A DNA stretch of 37,946 nt, taken from assembly GCF_000278255.1 (NCBI RefSeq), contig NZ_JH725084.1:64110-102055 (forward strand), in the 5' to 3' direction. This stretch comes from Bartonella melophagi K-2C (GTDB taxonomy: Bacteria > Pseudomonadota > Alphaproteobacteria > Rhizobiales > Rhizobiaceae). Positions 1-8,125 of this stretch are shown piece by piece. Below the pieces are notes generated by a model. That model did not search any database. It was not told where the DNA came from and saw only the letters and a list, made by a program, of their open reading frames with translations. Position 1 is the stretch's first letter; each line of letters opens with the position of its first letter. A program made the translations under genes and the position numbers.

Positions 1-1
1 T

Positions 2-674
2 GTGACGTTGGTGGGTACGAATTTTAGGAATGTCAAGACGGGGATAGTGTTTAAGGGGAATAAGGGAACGGCTAATGTGGTGGGGGTAGCAGGGGGGGCG
101 ACGATAGGGAATACAACAAGTGGGAGGACGGGGATTAAGATGGAGGGAGATGGGAGGGCTAATGCTACTGTGATGAATATGGCGTTTATGGGAAATAGGA
201 CGGCAACGGGGGCTGAGGTGACAAGTGGGACGTTGACGGTGAATACGGTGACGATGACAAATGTGCAAACGGGGATGAAGGTGACGGGGTCGGGGAGGGC
301 TAATGTGATGGGGGTAGGGGCGACGATTAATTTAGCAAGTGGGGGGATAGGGATTAAGATGGAGGGGGGGATTGCTAATGTGGTGAATATGACGTTTAAG
401 GGAAGTGGGACGGGAGCTGAGGTGACAAGTGGGACATTGATGTTGAATACGGTGAAGATGACAAATGTGCAAACGGGGGCGAAGGTGACGAATGGGATGT
501 TGACGGTGAATGGGGGGGAGGATTGAGGGAAGTGGGAGTATGGGGGTGGATGTGTCGGGGAATGGGACGGTGACGTTGAGTGGAGAGGTGAAGGTTGAGG
601 GGTTCGAGACGGGGATGAAGGTGACGAAGGGGAGCGTGATGGTGACAAAAGGGTCGATTACGGGACAGAATTAA
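2..674 (+). pseudogene. G-rich repetitive autotransporter-passenger-like fragment, frameshifted
   Basis: The fragment is already open at the left window edge, so its start is outside. The first frame runs to a TGA at 524-526. Removing one G from the run at 512-518 joins it to a second frame that continues in the same style (Gly/Val/Thr/Met rich, motif ETGMKVTKG) to a TAA at 672-674. The protein is built of short repeats such as GAEVTSGTL, TMTNVQTG and GIKMEG, with the alternating polar and small residues expected of a right-handed beta-helix. This resembles the passenger repeats of Bartonella autotransporters; that family link is from memory, not a search. No beta-barrel translocator domain follows; a tRNA gene does. 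Codons end mostly in G, unlike every other gene here. It is probably a decayed or truncated passenger; a phase-variable gene is the alternative. Confidence 0.6.
212..490 (+). repeat. 75-bp direct repeat, two copies 204 bp apart
   Basis: Copies at 212-286 and 416-490 have equal length and differ at only a few positions. Each encodes AEVTSGTL, then a short variable stretch, then TNVQTG and KVT. The 204-bp spacing is 68 codons, so the repeat keeps the reading frame. It is an internal repeat of the passenger-like fragment. Confidence 0.85.
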
Positions 675-755
675 GGGGATGGGGTGTATGCGGAGGAGTA
701 TTTTTCGGGCCATATAAGCTATGGTAGAGTAGTAAGATGGAAAAGAGAAAAGAAA

Positions 756-775
756 TCTTGGCATTTATGCCAAGA
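756..775 (-). terminator. Hairpin downstream of tRNA-Phe
   Basis: A perfect 9-bp inverted repeat (756-764 with 767-775) has a 2-base centre. Read on the minus strand it is followed by a T-rich stretch, as in an intrinsic terminator. It lies about 120 bases beyond the 3' end of the leftward tRNA-Phe gene, so it could end that transcript. The plus-strand side is A-rich and does not fit a rightward terminator. Confidence 0.45.
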
Positions 776-894
776 AAAATAAGGTTGAAATAACAAAGAC
801 TTAGGAAAAATTGTATAAACCACAAAAGATGGACTAAAGATTATCCAATATTTAAATAAAAATCTATGTATTTCAACATGTTAAAGATAAAAGA

Positions 895-970
<76 letters not shown>

Positions 971-1371
971 ACGTTTCAATAAATATATGAAACGTGTGCG
1001 GTTATAACATTAAAATTCTCTCTGTCTAGCCGTCAAAATAAAAATAATCAATTTTTATAAGTTTATCTTTATATTTCAGATATTATGATTATTCTTTTGT
1101 AAAATTAATTTGATAAGTATTTTTTGGTAAATTAGATGTGTTGTGGTTAGAATACTATCTTCTTTTGATGCAAATAAAAAACAATTTCCTTTAAGGGGTT
1201 AATTAGAAGTGCTTTTGATTGAAGTGTTATTCATAATGGCTTTTTTTATGTTTAATTTTATACAATAAAATGGAAAACATTTTTTATGTTCGCATAATTG
1301 AGTTATAAGAGTAACGTTTCAGTAAGCAGCGATTCTTCAACGAAAAATGAGCTTTTTGTCGGAATGGAATA
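971..1371. other. Gene-free region between tRNA-Phe and serC
   Basis: This stretch of about 400 bases is very AT-rich and has no convincing reading frame. It must hold the promoter of the leftward tRNA-Phe gene and the promoter of the rightward serC-like gene, but no sharp consensus stands out. Bases 1258-1273 recur exactly at 36293-36308. Confidence 0.6.
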
Positions 1372-2535
1372 ATGATATTGTTGAAGGAGCCGTGTTCTCG
1401 TCCAAATAATCCTTATTTTTCTTCAGGTCCTTGTAGTAAGCGACCTGGGTGGAGTGTTGAAGTTCTTGAAAATGCATTGCTTGGGCGTTCGCATCGCGCC
1501 CAAATGAGCAAATTAAAACTTTCTAAAGTTATTAGTTTAACCCGTGATATCCTTAATGTTCCTTCTGATTATCGTATTGGTATTGTTCCTGCCTCGGATA
1601 CAGGTGCTGTTGAAATGGCTCTGTGGTCTTTATTGGGGGAACGGGGTGTTGATATGGTAGCTTGGGAAAGCTTTGGTTCAGGTTGGATTACCGATGTTGT
1701 TGAGCAATTAAAACTTTTTGATGTGCGTCGGTTGGAAGCGCCTTATGGTGAATTGCCAGACTTAACACAAATTGATTTTGATCGTGATGTTGTATTTACC
1801 TGGAATGGGACAACTTCAGGTGTGCGCGTTCCTAATGCACATTTCATTCCAAAAAAGCGTGAAGGATTAACAATTTGTGATGCAACATCAGCAGTTTTTG
1901 CACAAAATCTTGATTTTTCAAGATTAGATGTTGTGACTTTTTCGTGGCAAAAAGTTTTAGGTGGTGAAGCAGCTCATGGTATGTTGATTTTAAGTCCTCG
2001 TGCTGTGAGGCGACTTGAACATTATATTCCGGCTTGGCCTTTGCCTAAAATTTTCCGCATGACAAAAAATGGAAAATTAAATGAAGATATCTTTAATGGT
2101 GAGACGATTAATACACCTTCTTTACTGTGTGTTGAAGATTATCTTGATGCATTAAGGTGGGCAAAATCTCTAGGTGGTTTGAAGGTATTAATAAGGCGAG
2201 CTGATGAAAACTTTGCCGTTCTTGATAGTTTTGTCCGTAAAACACTTTGGTTAGAACATTTAGCAAAGGTCCCTCAGACACGTTCTAATACATCTGTTTG
2301 TTTAACAATTGTGGATCCAATTATTGCTGATCTGGATATTGAAGAGCAGAGGTCTTTTGTAGAAGCAATTGTAACCCGTCTTGAGAAAGCTGGTGTTGCT
2401 TATGATATTGGTGCTTATAGGGATGCACCTCCAGGGTTTCGGATTTGGACTGGTGCAACAATTGAAGCTTCTGATCTTAAGTTATTAACAAATTGGCTTG
2501 AATGGGCATTTCAAGTTGAAAAAACTCATCTTTAA
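1372..2535 (+). CDS. serC: Phosphoserine aminotransferase
   Basis: This is a class-V, PLP-dependent aminotransferase of 387 residues that makes O-phosphoserine from 3-phosphohydroxypyruvate and glutamate. The N-terminus has the family's [12 protein letters not shown] motif at residues 17-28. The cofactor site is visible as [11 protein letters not shown] (145-155), ICDATSAVF (168-176, with Asp170 expected to hold the pyridine nitrogen) and SWQKVLGG (191-198), where Lys194 is the expected Schiff-base lysine. Length and sequence fit the alphaproteobacterial SerC subgroup rather than the E. coli type. The ATG at 1372 has a weak GGA-type ribosome site before it and gives the normal N-terminus. In related Rhizobiales serA usually follows serC (recalled, not searched), but here the next gene is purA. 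Confidence 0.92.
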   Translation: MILLKEPCSRPNNPYFSSGPCSKRPGWSVEVLENALLGRSHRAQMSKLKLSKVISLTRDILNVPSDYRIGIVPASDTGAVEMALWSLLGERGVDMVAWESFGSGWITDVVEQLKLFDVRRLEAPYGELPDLTQIDFDRDVVFTWNGTTSGVRVPNAHFIPKKREGLTICDATSAVFAQNLDFSRLDVVTFSWQKVLGGEAAHGMLILSPRAVRRLEHYIPAWPLPKIFRMTKNGKLNEDIFNGETINTPSLLCVEDYLDALRWAKSLGGLKVLIRRADENFAVLDSFVRKTLWLEHLAKVPQTRSNTSVCLTIVDPIIADLDIEEQRSFVEAIVTRLEKAGVAYDIGAYRDAPPGFRIWTGATIEASDLKLLTNWLEWAFQVEKTHL

Positions 2536-2904
2536 ATAACTTTTAATGTTTTCATAATGTTGTTTTTTCAGCAAATAAAATGAAAAAACCTATGTGAATA
2601 CTTTGTGTGTTTATATCAGATAAATTATACAAACTATTGTTTAGGTTTTAAAGATCGGGATGTACAAATTAGTTATTCGCCATATATTGGAAAAGATAAG
2701 AAAAAATGAGCTAATTGGTATTTATGGTGTGATTTATCTTGATTATCGAGAAATTTGTGGCTTAATAATATAAAATCGGCAAAAAATTGAAATGAATCGG
2801 CAAAAAGTTGAAATGAAAAGTCGCACTTTTTATAGGATTTATCTATAAAAAACCTCTTGTTTTGGGATGCTAGCGTTATTTCACCAAATACGACGGAGAA
2901 AATT
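2536..2904. other. Gene-free region before purA
   Basis: About 370 AT-rich bases lie between serC and purA. No remnant of serA is recognisable. The only structured feature I see is a 21-bp tandem repeat at 2774-2815. The purA promoter should lie here. Confidence 0.6.
2774..2815. repeat. 21-bp tandem direct repeat upstream of purA
   Basis: Two head-to-tail 21-base units (2774-2794 and 2795-2815) differ at one base. Each contains AATCGGCAAAAA and TTGAAATG. The second copy ends 89 bases before the purA start codon. One copy per two helical turns would suit a repressor or activator site; chance duplication in AT-rich DNA is the alternative. Confidence 0.8.
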
Positions 2905-4194
2905 ATGGCCAATGTAGTAGTGGTCGGCACACAATGGGGCGATGAGGGCAAAGGTAAAATTGTAGATTGGTTGTCAGAACGTGCAGATATTGTTGTCCGA
3001 TATCAAGGGGGGCATAATGCAGGTCATACATTGGTTATTGATGGGGTGAGTTATAAATTATCACTTTTACCGTCAGGTTTGATTCGTGGAAAGTTGTCAA
3101 TTATCGGTAATGGTGTTGTGGTTGATCCCCATCATTTTGTTGCGGAATTAAACAAGTTGTATTCTCAGGGTGTAAAGATTACACCAGAAATTTTGCGTAT
3201 TGCTGAAAATGCTCCTTTAATTCTTTCTGTACACCGTGATCTTGATACGGTGAGAGAAAATAATATTTCAAGTTTACCAATTGGCACAACAAAGCGTGGT
3301 ATTGGTCCTGCTTATGAAGATAAAGTAGGTCGTCGATCTATCCGTGTGATGGATTTGGCTGAAGCTGATACACTTATGGCTAAAATCGAGCGGCTTTTGG
3401 AACATCATAATGTTTTACGTCGTGGTATGGGAATTGCAGAAATTAATTCACAAACCCTATATGATGAATTAATGCAGGTGGCGGATAAAATTATACCCTT
3501 TATGGATTGTACATGGCGTCTTTTGAATGAAAGCTGTCAAATGGGAAAGCATATTCTTTTTGAAGGTGCGCAAGGTGCGTTGTTAGATAATGATTTTGGG
3601 ACTTATCCTTATGTGACGTCGTCTAACACAGTTTCTGGGCAAGCTGCTGTGGGTTCAGGTATGGGACCTGGTTCAATCCATTATGTTTTAGGTATTACAA
3701 AGGCTTATACAACACGTGTGGGGGAGGGGCCATTTCCAACAGAGCAGATAAATGATATTGGTGAGTTTCTTGGGACGCATGGGAATGAGTTTGGCGTTGT
3801 GACGGGTCGAAAACGTCGATGCGGTTGGTTTGATGCTGTTTTAGTACGTCAGACGGTAGGTATTTGCGGCATTCATGGTATTGCACTGACAAAGCTTGAT
3901 GTTCTGGATGGTTTAGAAGAAATTAAAGTTTGTGTAGGTTATGAACTTGATGGTAAAAGAATTAATTATTTACCATCTTCTATGGAGGCACAAGTTCATG
4001 TGAAGCCAATTTATGGAACATTAAAAGGTTGGAAGGAAACGACAGCGTGCGCAAAAAGCTGGGCAGAATTACCGGTGCAGGCTGTAGAATATATACGCTA
4101 TATTGAGGAATTGATAGGTGTACCGGTAGCTTTATTGTCAACTGGCCCTGAGCGTAAAAATACAATTATGATTACTGATCCTTTCGCGAATTAG
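2905..4194 (+). CDS. purA: Adenylosuccinate synthetase
   Basis: PurA joins IMP and aspartate using GTP, the first step from IMP to AMP. The start chosen is the ATG at 2905 (429 residues, near the 432 of E. coli). It has a GGAG ribosome site at 2895-2898 and begins [18 protein letters not shown], as family members do; an in-frame extension back to 2857 is less likely. Motifs present are WGDEGKGK (11-18, catalytic Asp13), GGHNAGHT (with His41), [36 protein letters not shown], and near the C-terminus [10 protein letters not shown]. All the main substrate-binding loops are intact. It appears to be transcribed alone. Confidence 0.97.
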   Translation: MANVVVVGTQWGDEGKGKIVDWLSERADIVVRYQGGHNAGHTLVIDGVSYKLSLLPSGLIRGKLSIIGNGVVVDPHHFVAELNKLYSQGVKITPEILRIAENAPLILSVHRDLDTVRENNISSLPIGTTKRGIGPAYEDKVGRRSIRVMDLAEADTLMAKIERLLEHHNVLRRGMGIAEINSQTLYDELMQVADKIIPFMDCTWRLLNESCQMGKHILFEGAQGALLDNDFGTYPYVTSSNTVSGQAAVGSGMGPGSIHYVLGITKAYTTRVGEGPFPTEQINDIGEFLGTHGNEFGVVTGRKRRCGWFDAVLVRQTVGICGIHGIALTKLDVLDGLEEIKVCVGYELDGKRINYLPSSMEAQVHVKPIYGTLKGWKETTACAKSWAELPVQAVEYIRYIEELIGVPVALLSTGPERKNTIMITDPFAN

Positions 4195-4445
4195 TCGTTG
4201 TTTATAAATTTCAATATTTGTTTTAATCGTATATTTTCTTTATTTTTTAGTGAGAATAAAGATTCATATATGTGAAAAGGGATGTAAATTAATGTTGTTT
4301 ATTTTTTATGCGTTTTAAAACTGCTACACTATTTTGTGCCAATGTAAATTATAATCAATTTATAAGATTCAAGAAGAGAGACTGCAAACGGTTTAAGCTT
4401 TTGTGAATTAAATTTTTCTTAAATTTGAGAAAGACTATATAAAAT

Positions 4446-5888
4446 ATGGTAGATTTCATTGGGATTTTAAAAAAGAAAATTGATGCACAAAATAATATTA
4501 CACCACAGTTGCGTGAGCAGATTTATAAACAAGCTTTTGAAATACTAGAGCATAAATTTTTAGAAATAAAAATGCCCAAAAAAATGGCAGATGCACAAAG
4601 ACAGGCTTTGCAAAGTGCTATTGTGGCTATTGAAGAGGGATATTTAACTGCTGAAAAAGAGTTGCTTTCTTCAGTTATGGGGTGGGATCTTACAGGTAAA
4701 GATAACAATAACGAAAATGTACAAAAGTCTATACTATCACAAAGTGGTGATGCATCAGCTGTAGTTACAGAAGAAAAAAAGCAACAACCATCTGTTAGTA
4801 GTAGAAAGAGTAAAAAGGCACTTGATAAGCTTTCTGTAGAATCGAAAATGTCAAATACAGAGCCTACCTATATGGATACTTCTTTGGCTCCTTGTTCGAG
4901 TAAAGTGCATTCGAATATTAAAAAAAATGCTCGTAAAAATACAGCTTTACAAACAGATACTTCTGTTGTTTCACATATTTTTGCTCAGGCTCTTCGGCGT
5001 GCTAATCGGTCAATTATAAAAAAGCGTATCTTAATAGGTATCGTTATCTTTATTGTTTTTTTTATTCTATTGATCAGCGCTTTTTTTGTTGGTGAATATA
5101 TGTTCGCATCATACAATAATCAGATACAGGAGGTAAATATTCAAGCTTCTAATGGATTACAAAAAGAGGGTAAAGCTAATCAGAAGTTGACGCAACGCTT
5201 ATTGGAAGATGGAAGTGAAGTTGATGCTGGTTCAATTGAGAGAACAGATAAAAAAATAGAGTTTCTGAGTGAGGAAGAGGTATCAACACTTGTTGCTGGC
5301 AATTCGAAAACAATTGAACATCCAGGTGAAGCTATATTCTATAAGACACATACAGATTATGATTCAGAAAAAGTGGTAATGGGTAATGCTTGGTGGTCGC
5401 TTATAAAAGAATCTTCTGTTAAAAATGCACCAGAAGAATTAGCTATACGAGGTGATATAAACATTCCAAGTGAGGGGTTATTGTTACAGTTAACTTTACG
5501 CCGTAATATTGATCCGTCTTTCCCTACAGCTTATATTATGGATCTTGTTTTTATGACTACTGATAAATTTTCAGGTCAAGCAATACATGATATTAAAGAA
5601 TTAACTTTTAAGGCAAGTAAACAATCAATCGGTCAACCCTTAAAAAGAGCTTCTGTAGCTAAGATTGATGATGATTTTTTTCTTTTTGCATTAAGTAACA
5701 GTCATCCATTTCTTGACCAAAACTTACAAATAATTCGCGAATTAGATTGGATTCATTTGGTGATAAGTGACAAAAACGGACATATGAGCGAATTAACTTT
5801 TGCAAAAGGGCCAACAGGTGAGTCTATTTTTAATGAAGTTATTGAACAATGGCTTGCACAAACAGCTAAACAAACAATTTTTGATTAG
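4446..5888 (+). CDS. Single-pass membrane protein of unknown function
   Basis: The product has 480 residues and I do not recognise its family. Residues 1-75 are helical and charged (coiled-coil-like, with LREQIYKQAFEILEHKFLE). Residues 85-190 are a polar, Lys/Ser-rich, probably disordered linker ending in a basic stretch (RRANRSIIKKR). One strong membrane segment follows at about 195-218. The remaining 260 residues begin with a Gln/Glu-rich segment and then look like a folded domain with mixed beta and alpha character. The basic side before the membrane segment predicts the N-terminus in the cytoplasm and the C-terminal domain in the periplasm. The ribosome site is weak. It lies between purA and the convergent rpoH, alone on its strand. 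Confidence 0.85.
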   Translation: MVDFIGILKKKIDAQNNITPQLREQIYKQAFEILEHKFLEIKMPKKMADAQRQALQSAIVAIEEGYLTAEKELLSSVMGWDLTGKDNNNENVQKSILSQSGDASAVVTEEKKQQPSVSSRKSKKALDKLSVESKMSNTEPTYMDTSLAPCSSKVHSNIKKNARKNTALQTDTSVVSHIFAQALRRANRSIIKKRILIGIVIFIVFFILLISAFFVGEYMFASYNNQIQEVNIQASNGLQKEGKANQKLTQRLLEDGSEVDAGSIERTDKKIEFLSEEEVSTLVAGNSKTIEHPGEAIFYKTHTDYDSEKVVMGNAWWSLIKESSVKNAPEELAIRGDINIPSEGLLLQLTLRRNIDPSFPTAYIMDLVFMTTDKFSGQAIHDIKELTFKASKQSIGQPLKRASVAKIDDDFFLFALSNSHPFLDQNLQIIRELDWIHLVISDKNGHMSELTFAKGPTGESIFNEVIEQWLAQTAKQTIFD

Positions 5889-5946
5889 AAAATAATGTAT
5901 TAAAATGAAAGAGGTGAAAATAGACTCTTTTAAACAGCTAATCCTC

Positions 5947-5980
5947 TATAAACCAACCTTTTAGTGTAGGTTGGTTTATA
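5947..5980. terminator. Bidirectional hairpin between convergent genes
   Basis: A perfect 13-bp stem (5947-5959 with 5968-5980) encloses an 8-base loop. It sits in the 105-base gap between the ends of the unknown membrane-protein gene and the leftward rpoH gene, the right place for a shared terminator. Neither side has a long T run after the stem, which lowers certainty. Confidence 0.65.
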
Positions 5981-5993
5981 GAATGTGGTTGGG

Positions 5994-6932
5994 CTATCTC
6001 TCTACTTTAATTCGATTCACTTCAGAAATACGCAAAGAGTGCTGTTGTTGTGCTTTTTTCTGGGATAGAATAGCCACTTTAATAGAATTACGCACTTTTT
6101 CAAATGCACGCATTTCGATTTGTCTTACACGCTCTCGACTGATGTTGAATGTATTTGAGAGTTCTTCAAGTGTCAGCGATTCATCATTTAACCGACGTGC
6201 TTTAAATATACGCTTTTCACGCTCATTAAGGTTATTTATAGCGTGTATTAACATAGAGCGGCGGTTTTCTAATTCGTCTTGTTCAATCAAAATTTGCTCT
6301 TGGCTATTTGAATCATCAACTAACCAATCTTGCCATTCGGTTTTCTCACCTTCTTTTGTGCGAAGAGGCGCATTGAGTGAAGTATCGCCACTAAGCCGAT
6401 GGTTCATGGATACGACTTCATCTTCCGTGACATTTAATCGGGTTGCGATCTCTTTGACTTGTTCTGCATTGAGATCACCGTTATCAAGAGCTTGAAGTTT
6501 ATTTTTTAGTTTACGAAGATTAAAGAACAAGCGCTTTTGATTAGCAGTTGTTCCCATTTTTACTAAACTCCAAGAACGTAAAACATATTCTTGGATTGAT
6601 GCTTTAATCCACCACATCGCATAAGTTGCAAGACGAAATCCACGTTCTGGTTCGAAACGCTTAACAGCTTGCATAAGTCCAATATTACCTTCTGAAATAA
6701 CCTCTCCAATAGGTAAGCCATAACCTCGATATCCTATTGCAATTTTAGCTACGAGACGTAAATGACTCGTTACTAGTTTATGTGCAGCTTTTGGATCGTC
6801 ATGTTCACGATACCGTTTAGCTAGCATATACTCTTCTTTTGGCTTTAGCATTGGAAAACGACGTATTTCTTCTAAGTAACGATTTAAGCTTCCATCACCT
6901 GCTATGATTGATGGTAAATTTACATGGGCCAT
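5994..6932 (-). CDS. rpoH: Heat-shock sigma factor sigma-32
   Basis: This is an alternative sigma factor that directs RNA polymerase to heat-shock and stress promoters. The start chosen is the second methionine (MAHVNLPSII, 312 residues), because AAAGGAGGG lies at an ideal distance before it and falls inside any longer version. Region 2 reads DLGLPIGE-like YGLPIGEVISEGNIGLMQAVKRF and continues to GFRLATYAMWWIKASIQEYVLRS. The sigma-32-specific box QKRLFFNLR is at 132-140. Region 4.2 reads LEELSNTFNISRERVRQIEMRAFEKV (256-280). Alphaproteobacteria often have two RpoH proteins; I cannot tell whether this is RpoH1 or RpoH2. Its 130-base upstream gap after rluD can hold its own promoter. Confidence 0.96.
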   Translation of the reverse strand: MAHVNLPSIIAGDGSLNRYLEEIRRFPMLKPKEEYMLAKRYREHDDPKAAHKLVTSHLRLVAKIAIGYRGYGLPIGEVISEGNIGLMQAVKRFEPERGFRLATYAMWWIKASIQEYVLRSWSLVKMGTTANQKRLFFNLRKLKNKLQALDNGDLNAEQVKEIATRLNVTEDEVVSMNHRLSGDTSLNAPLRTKEGEKTEWQDWLVDDSNSQEQILIEQDELENRRSMLIHAINNLNEREKRIFKARRLNDESLTLEELSNTFNISRERVRQIEMRAFEKVRNSIKVAILSQKKAQQQHSLRISEVNRIKVER

Positions 6933-7064
6933 ATAGCACCCTCCTTTCATATGAATTCCCTAATAAGGCAAATTCTATTTCCAAGTACTATATAAGTATT
7001 TTTTTCTTTTTTCCATCACTATAATTTTTAATTTTGTTCGAAAATGGATATTTGATTATTGAAA

Positions 7065-8090
7065 TCATTGAGATGGGTAAAAGTTCCAATTAAGTTTTTT
7101 AAAATGATTGATAAGTTCAGCCATATCTTGAGGAGGAGGTGAGGAAAAAGACATAATTTCACCTTTAGCGGGATGCTCGAAAGTTAGGCTAACTGCGTGA
7201 AGTGCTTGCCGGTTGAATTGATCGATAGCATTTTTAATCGTCGAATTAAGTGTGTTTGCTTTTGTTTTAAAGGCATTTCCATAAACTGTGTCACCTACAA
7301 GTGGATGTCCGATATGTGCCATATGAACACGGATTTGATGTGTGCGTCCAGTTTCCAGGTGACATTCCAGAAGGCTGGCGAAGGGTTCTGCATCTACACA
7401 GGTTTTATATTTTTCAAGTAAAGAAAAATGCGTAATGGCACGGCGAGCATGAACATTTTGGTGACGAACAACAGTTTGCTTTATTCGGTTATGGGGGGAG
7501 CGGCCAAGGGACACATCAATTGTTCCAATGTTGCGACGTGGAGCATTCCAGATCAAAGCATGGTAGCGCCGATCTAATGCGCAGGTACGCCCATGGTCAG
7601 AAAATTGGGCACTGAGACTTTTATGAGCAAAGTCATTTTTAGCAACAACCATAACCCCGCTTGTGTTTTTGTCAAGACGGTGGACAATACCAGGACGTTT
7701 AACACCACCAATACCAGATAAACTATAACCACAATGGTGAATAAGGGCATTAACCAATGTTCCAGTCCAATTTCCATTACCGGGATGAACAACAAGGCCA
7801 GCTGGTTTATTGATAACAATAATGTGGTCATCTTCAAATAGGATGTCAAGTACAATAGCTTCACCTTCAAGGTGTATGTTCTTGAGAGGAGGTATTATCA
7901 ATTCAATCGTCTGGTTAGGATGCAATTTTGTTTTTGGTTCTTTTATTAATTGACCATCAACTTTAAGGTAGCCTTCACGTATCAGAGTTTGCAAACGTGA
8001 ACGCGATAGCTCATTATGATATTTTTTAGCAAGCCATTGATCAATACGTTGTCCAAGAGCATTTTCATCTGTTATTTGTTGTATCAGCAT
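7065..8090 (-). CDS. rluD: 23S rRNA pseudouridine synthase, RluD type
   Basis: The product (341 residues) converts uridines to pseudouridine in 23S rRNA helix 69 if it is a true RluD. An N-terminal S4 RNA-binding domain covers roughly residues 15-65 (RLQTLIREGYLKVDG). The catalytic domain contains NKPAGLVVHPG (94-104) and HRLDKNTSGVMVV (137-149) with catalytic Asp140. The later GRTHQIRVHMAHIGHPLVGD motif is also intact. An AGGA ribosome site precedes the ATG. It starts 35 bases after the stop of the upstream aldehyde dehydrogenase and precedes rpoH, so the three leftward genes may share a transcript. Confidence 0.93.
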   Translation of the reverse strand: MLIQQITDENALGQRIDQWLAKKYHNELSRSRLQTLIREGYLKVDGQLIKEPKTKLHPNQTIELIIPPLKNIHLEGEAIVLDILFEDDHIIVINKPAGLVVHPGNGNWTGTLVNALIHHCGYSLSGIGGVKRPGIVHRLDKNTSGVMVVAKNDFAHKSLSAQFSDHGRTCALDRRYHALIWNAPRRNIGTIDVSLGRSPHNRIKQTVVRHQNVHARRAITHFSLLEKYKTCVDAEPFASLLECHLETGRTHQIRVHMAHIGHPLVGDTVYGNAFKTKANTLNSTIKNAIDQFNRQALHAVSLTFEHPAKGEIMSFSSPPPQDMAELINHFKKLNWNFYPSQ

Positions 8091-8125
8091 ACGGTCCTGT
8101 TTTTGAAGTTTTTTATGAGATTCTT

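Noticed and set aside
396-764. Leftward Pro/His/Ser-rich frame of 122 codons
   Set aside because: It is the complement of the G-rich repetitive fragment; its odd composition only reflects the C-rich opposite strand.
2673-2951. Leftward frame with FQLFADSFQFFADF repeat
   Set aside because: The repeat is the 21-bp tandem repeat read backwards, and the frame overlaps the purA start and promoter region.
7574-7870. Leftward hydrophobic 98-codon frame
   Set aside because: It overlaps rluD out of frame across the catalytic motifs, so it is a shadow.
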